14,500 nucleotides of DNA, taken from Symbiodinium natans (taxonomy: Eukaryota > Sar > Dinophyceae > Suessiales > Symbiodiniaceae). Numbering within the stretch: the stretch's first letter is position 1; each line of letters begins with the position of its first letter. The translations under genes and the position numbers were made by a program. The notes under the pieces are model-generated. The model was given only the letters and a program-made list of their open reading frames with translations, did not search any database and was not told the origin of the DNA. Below, piece by piece: positions 13,819 through 14,500 of this stretch. The stretch covers positions 64,001 to 78,500 of the forward strand of contig CAJNDS010000220.1 of assembly GCA_905221605.1 (NCBI GenBank). The letters are read 5' to 3'.

Positions 13819-14500
13819 ATAATTCAACACATGCCAGAAGCAACGACCTTCCGCCACCAGCCTGCAGTTGATCAGCCCCTGCATCATCGCTCATGGGTGT
13901 TCGTGCTTTTCCTGGTGTTTTCTTGCGGCTTCTCATGGCTTCGGGTTTGGGGTTTCGGGTTTAGGGTTTAGGGTTTAGGGTGAGAAAAATGCGCTGCTCA
14001 ACATGCCAAGCATGGCGCCTAGAGTGGTGACGAATACCCCTTTGGTTCAACCGGCCATCCCCTGCAATTCATGGGGGCACACGTTTCAATCCTACAAGAG
14101 TTGTGCACAAACAAATTACTTGGATACGTCTTAGTTTTGATGTTCTTAGAAAAGCCTTCCAACAGCAGCCTATTGAAGGTCCTCAGAATATCAGGCCAGC
14201 AGCAAGTGTTGGGGTTCTTCCAGATTTCTAGCGAAAGAGAATGGAATGGACGATAGCTTTCACATGAGACTCTCCGCTTGAGTTCGTGGGGAACAGAATG
14301 GGTTCTGTGTGGGTATTGGTAGTTTCATGGGTCAACTGATGCCGATCATTGCCACGAGATGAATGACTTGTGTCGTACGCCTGCCAATGTGCAGCTACAT
14401 GTCTGGCCACGGAAATTTTCTCTCCATCTGCTGCAGTATCAGAATGGCAACCCAAGCAAGTGCTGCCAGCAAAACTAGCGTTGTGGTAGCGGCTCTACTT
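13819..14500. other. no supported gene; one short TTTAGGG array
   Basis: TTTAGGG-type units at 13945-13980. A hydrophobic open frame (WVFVLFLVFSCGFSW, about 13899-13943) could be a membrane segment but does not match the expected ABCG sequence after helix 1. Open frames at 14071-14256 (+) and 14228-14455 (-) have no recognisable content. Confidence 0.5.

Noticed and set aside
3528-13980. A true chromosome end
   Set aside because: Arrays are short, interrupted, in both orientations and inside a gene, so they are interstitial telomere-like repeats.
14071-14256. 61-codon open frame at the right end
   Set aside because: No recognisable motif, A/T-rich third positions unlike the ABCG exons, and no supporting splice sites.

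Overview
The window is nuclear DNA from a protist eukaryote, most likely a dinoflagellate. It carries one large, intron-riddled gene on the + strand. The reasons are: (1) a conserved ABC-transporter protein can be rebuilt only by joining more than a dozen very short exons (35-126 nt); (2) the intron starts are a mixture of GT, GC and GA, while every intron end is AG, usually with G as the next base, a donor mix known from dinoflagellates; (3) the introns are packed with TTTAGGG/CCCTAAA and relatives, the plant/alveolate-type telomere unit. There is no bacterial gene organisation, and nearly all the longer open frames are repeat or intron artefacts.

The recognisable gene (4474-13487) encodes an ABCG (White/BCRP-type) transporter. 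Exons E1-E14 rebuild a complete nucleotide-binding domain in order: Walker A (GPSGAGKT, cut by an intron inside the last glycine codon), Q-loop (VMQQD), signature (VSGGEKKR, cut before the R), Walker B/D-loop (LIFLDEPTSGLD, cut before the final D) and H-loop (TIHQPSS). A hydrophilic linker (about 10967-12850) and the first membrane helix (13390-13487) follow. This nucleotide-binding-domain-first order is the ABCG layout. The remaining five helices are not recognisable and probably lie to the right. Only about 12% of 4474-13487 is exon.

Upstream, 1-4473 holds several phase-compatible candidate exons (38-115, 723-844, 1011-1051, 1761-1799, 1941-2019, 3408-3478, 3670-3743, 4357-4378). They could be the N-terminal part of the same protein or the end of another gene. 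I call them tentatively because they match no family I recognise.

The intron DNA is the unusual part. Almost every intron contains telomere-like arrays, each with its own locally homogenised variant. Arrays just after donors tend to be in the TTTAGGG orientation and arrays just before acceptors in the CCCTAAA orientation, in places running to within a few bases of the splice site. Other intron contents are small inverted-repeat elements resembling MITEs (two families with several copies each, plus two single hairpins), a 1.36-kb nonamer satellite (2041-3400), an octamer satellite (12957-13032 and 13525-13818), a G-rich tract (418-536) and an AT-rich tract (3915-4052). I saw no tRNA, rRNA, CRISPR array or promoter that I can support.
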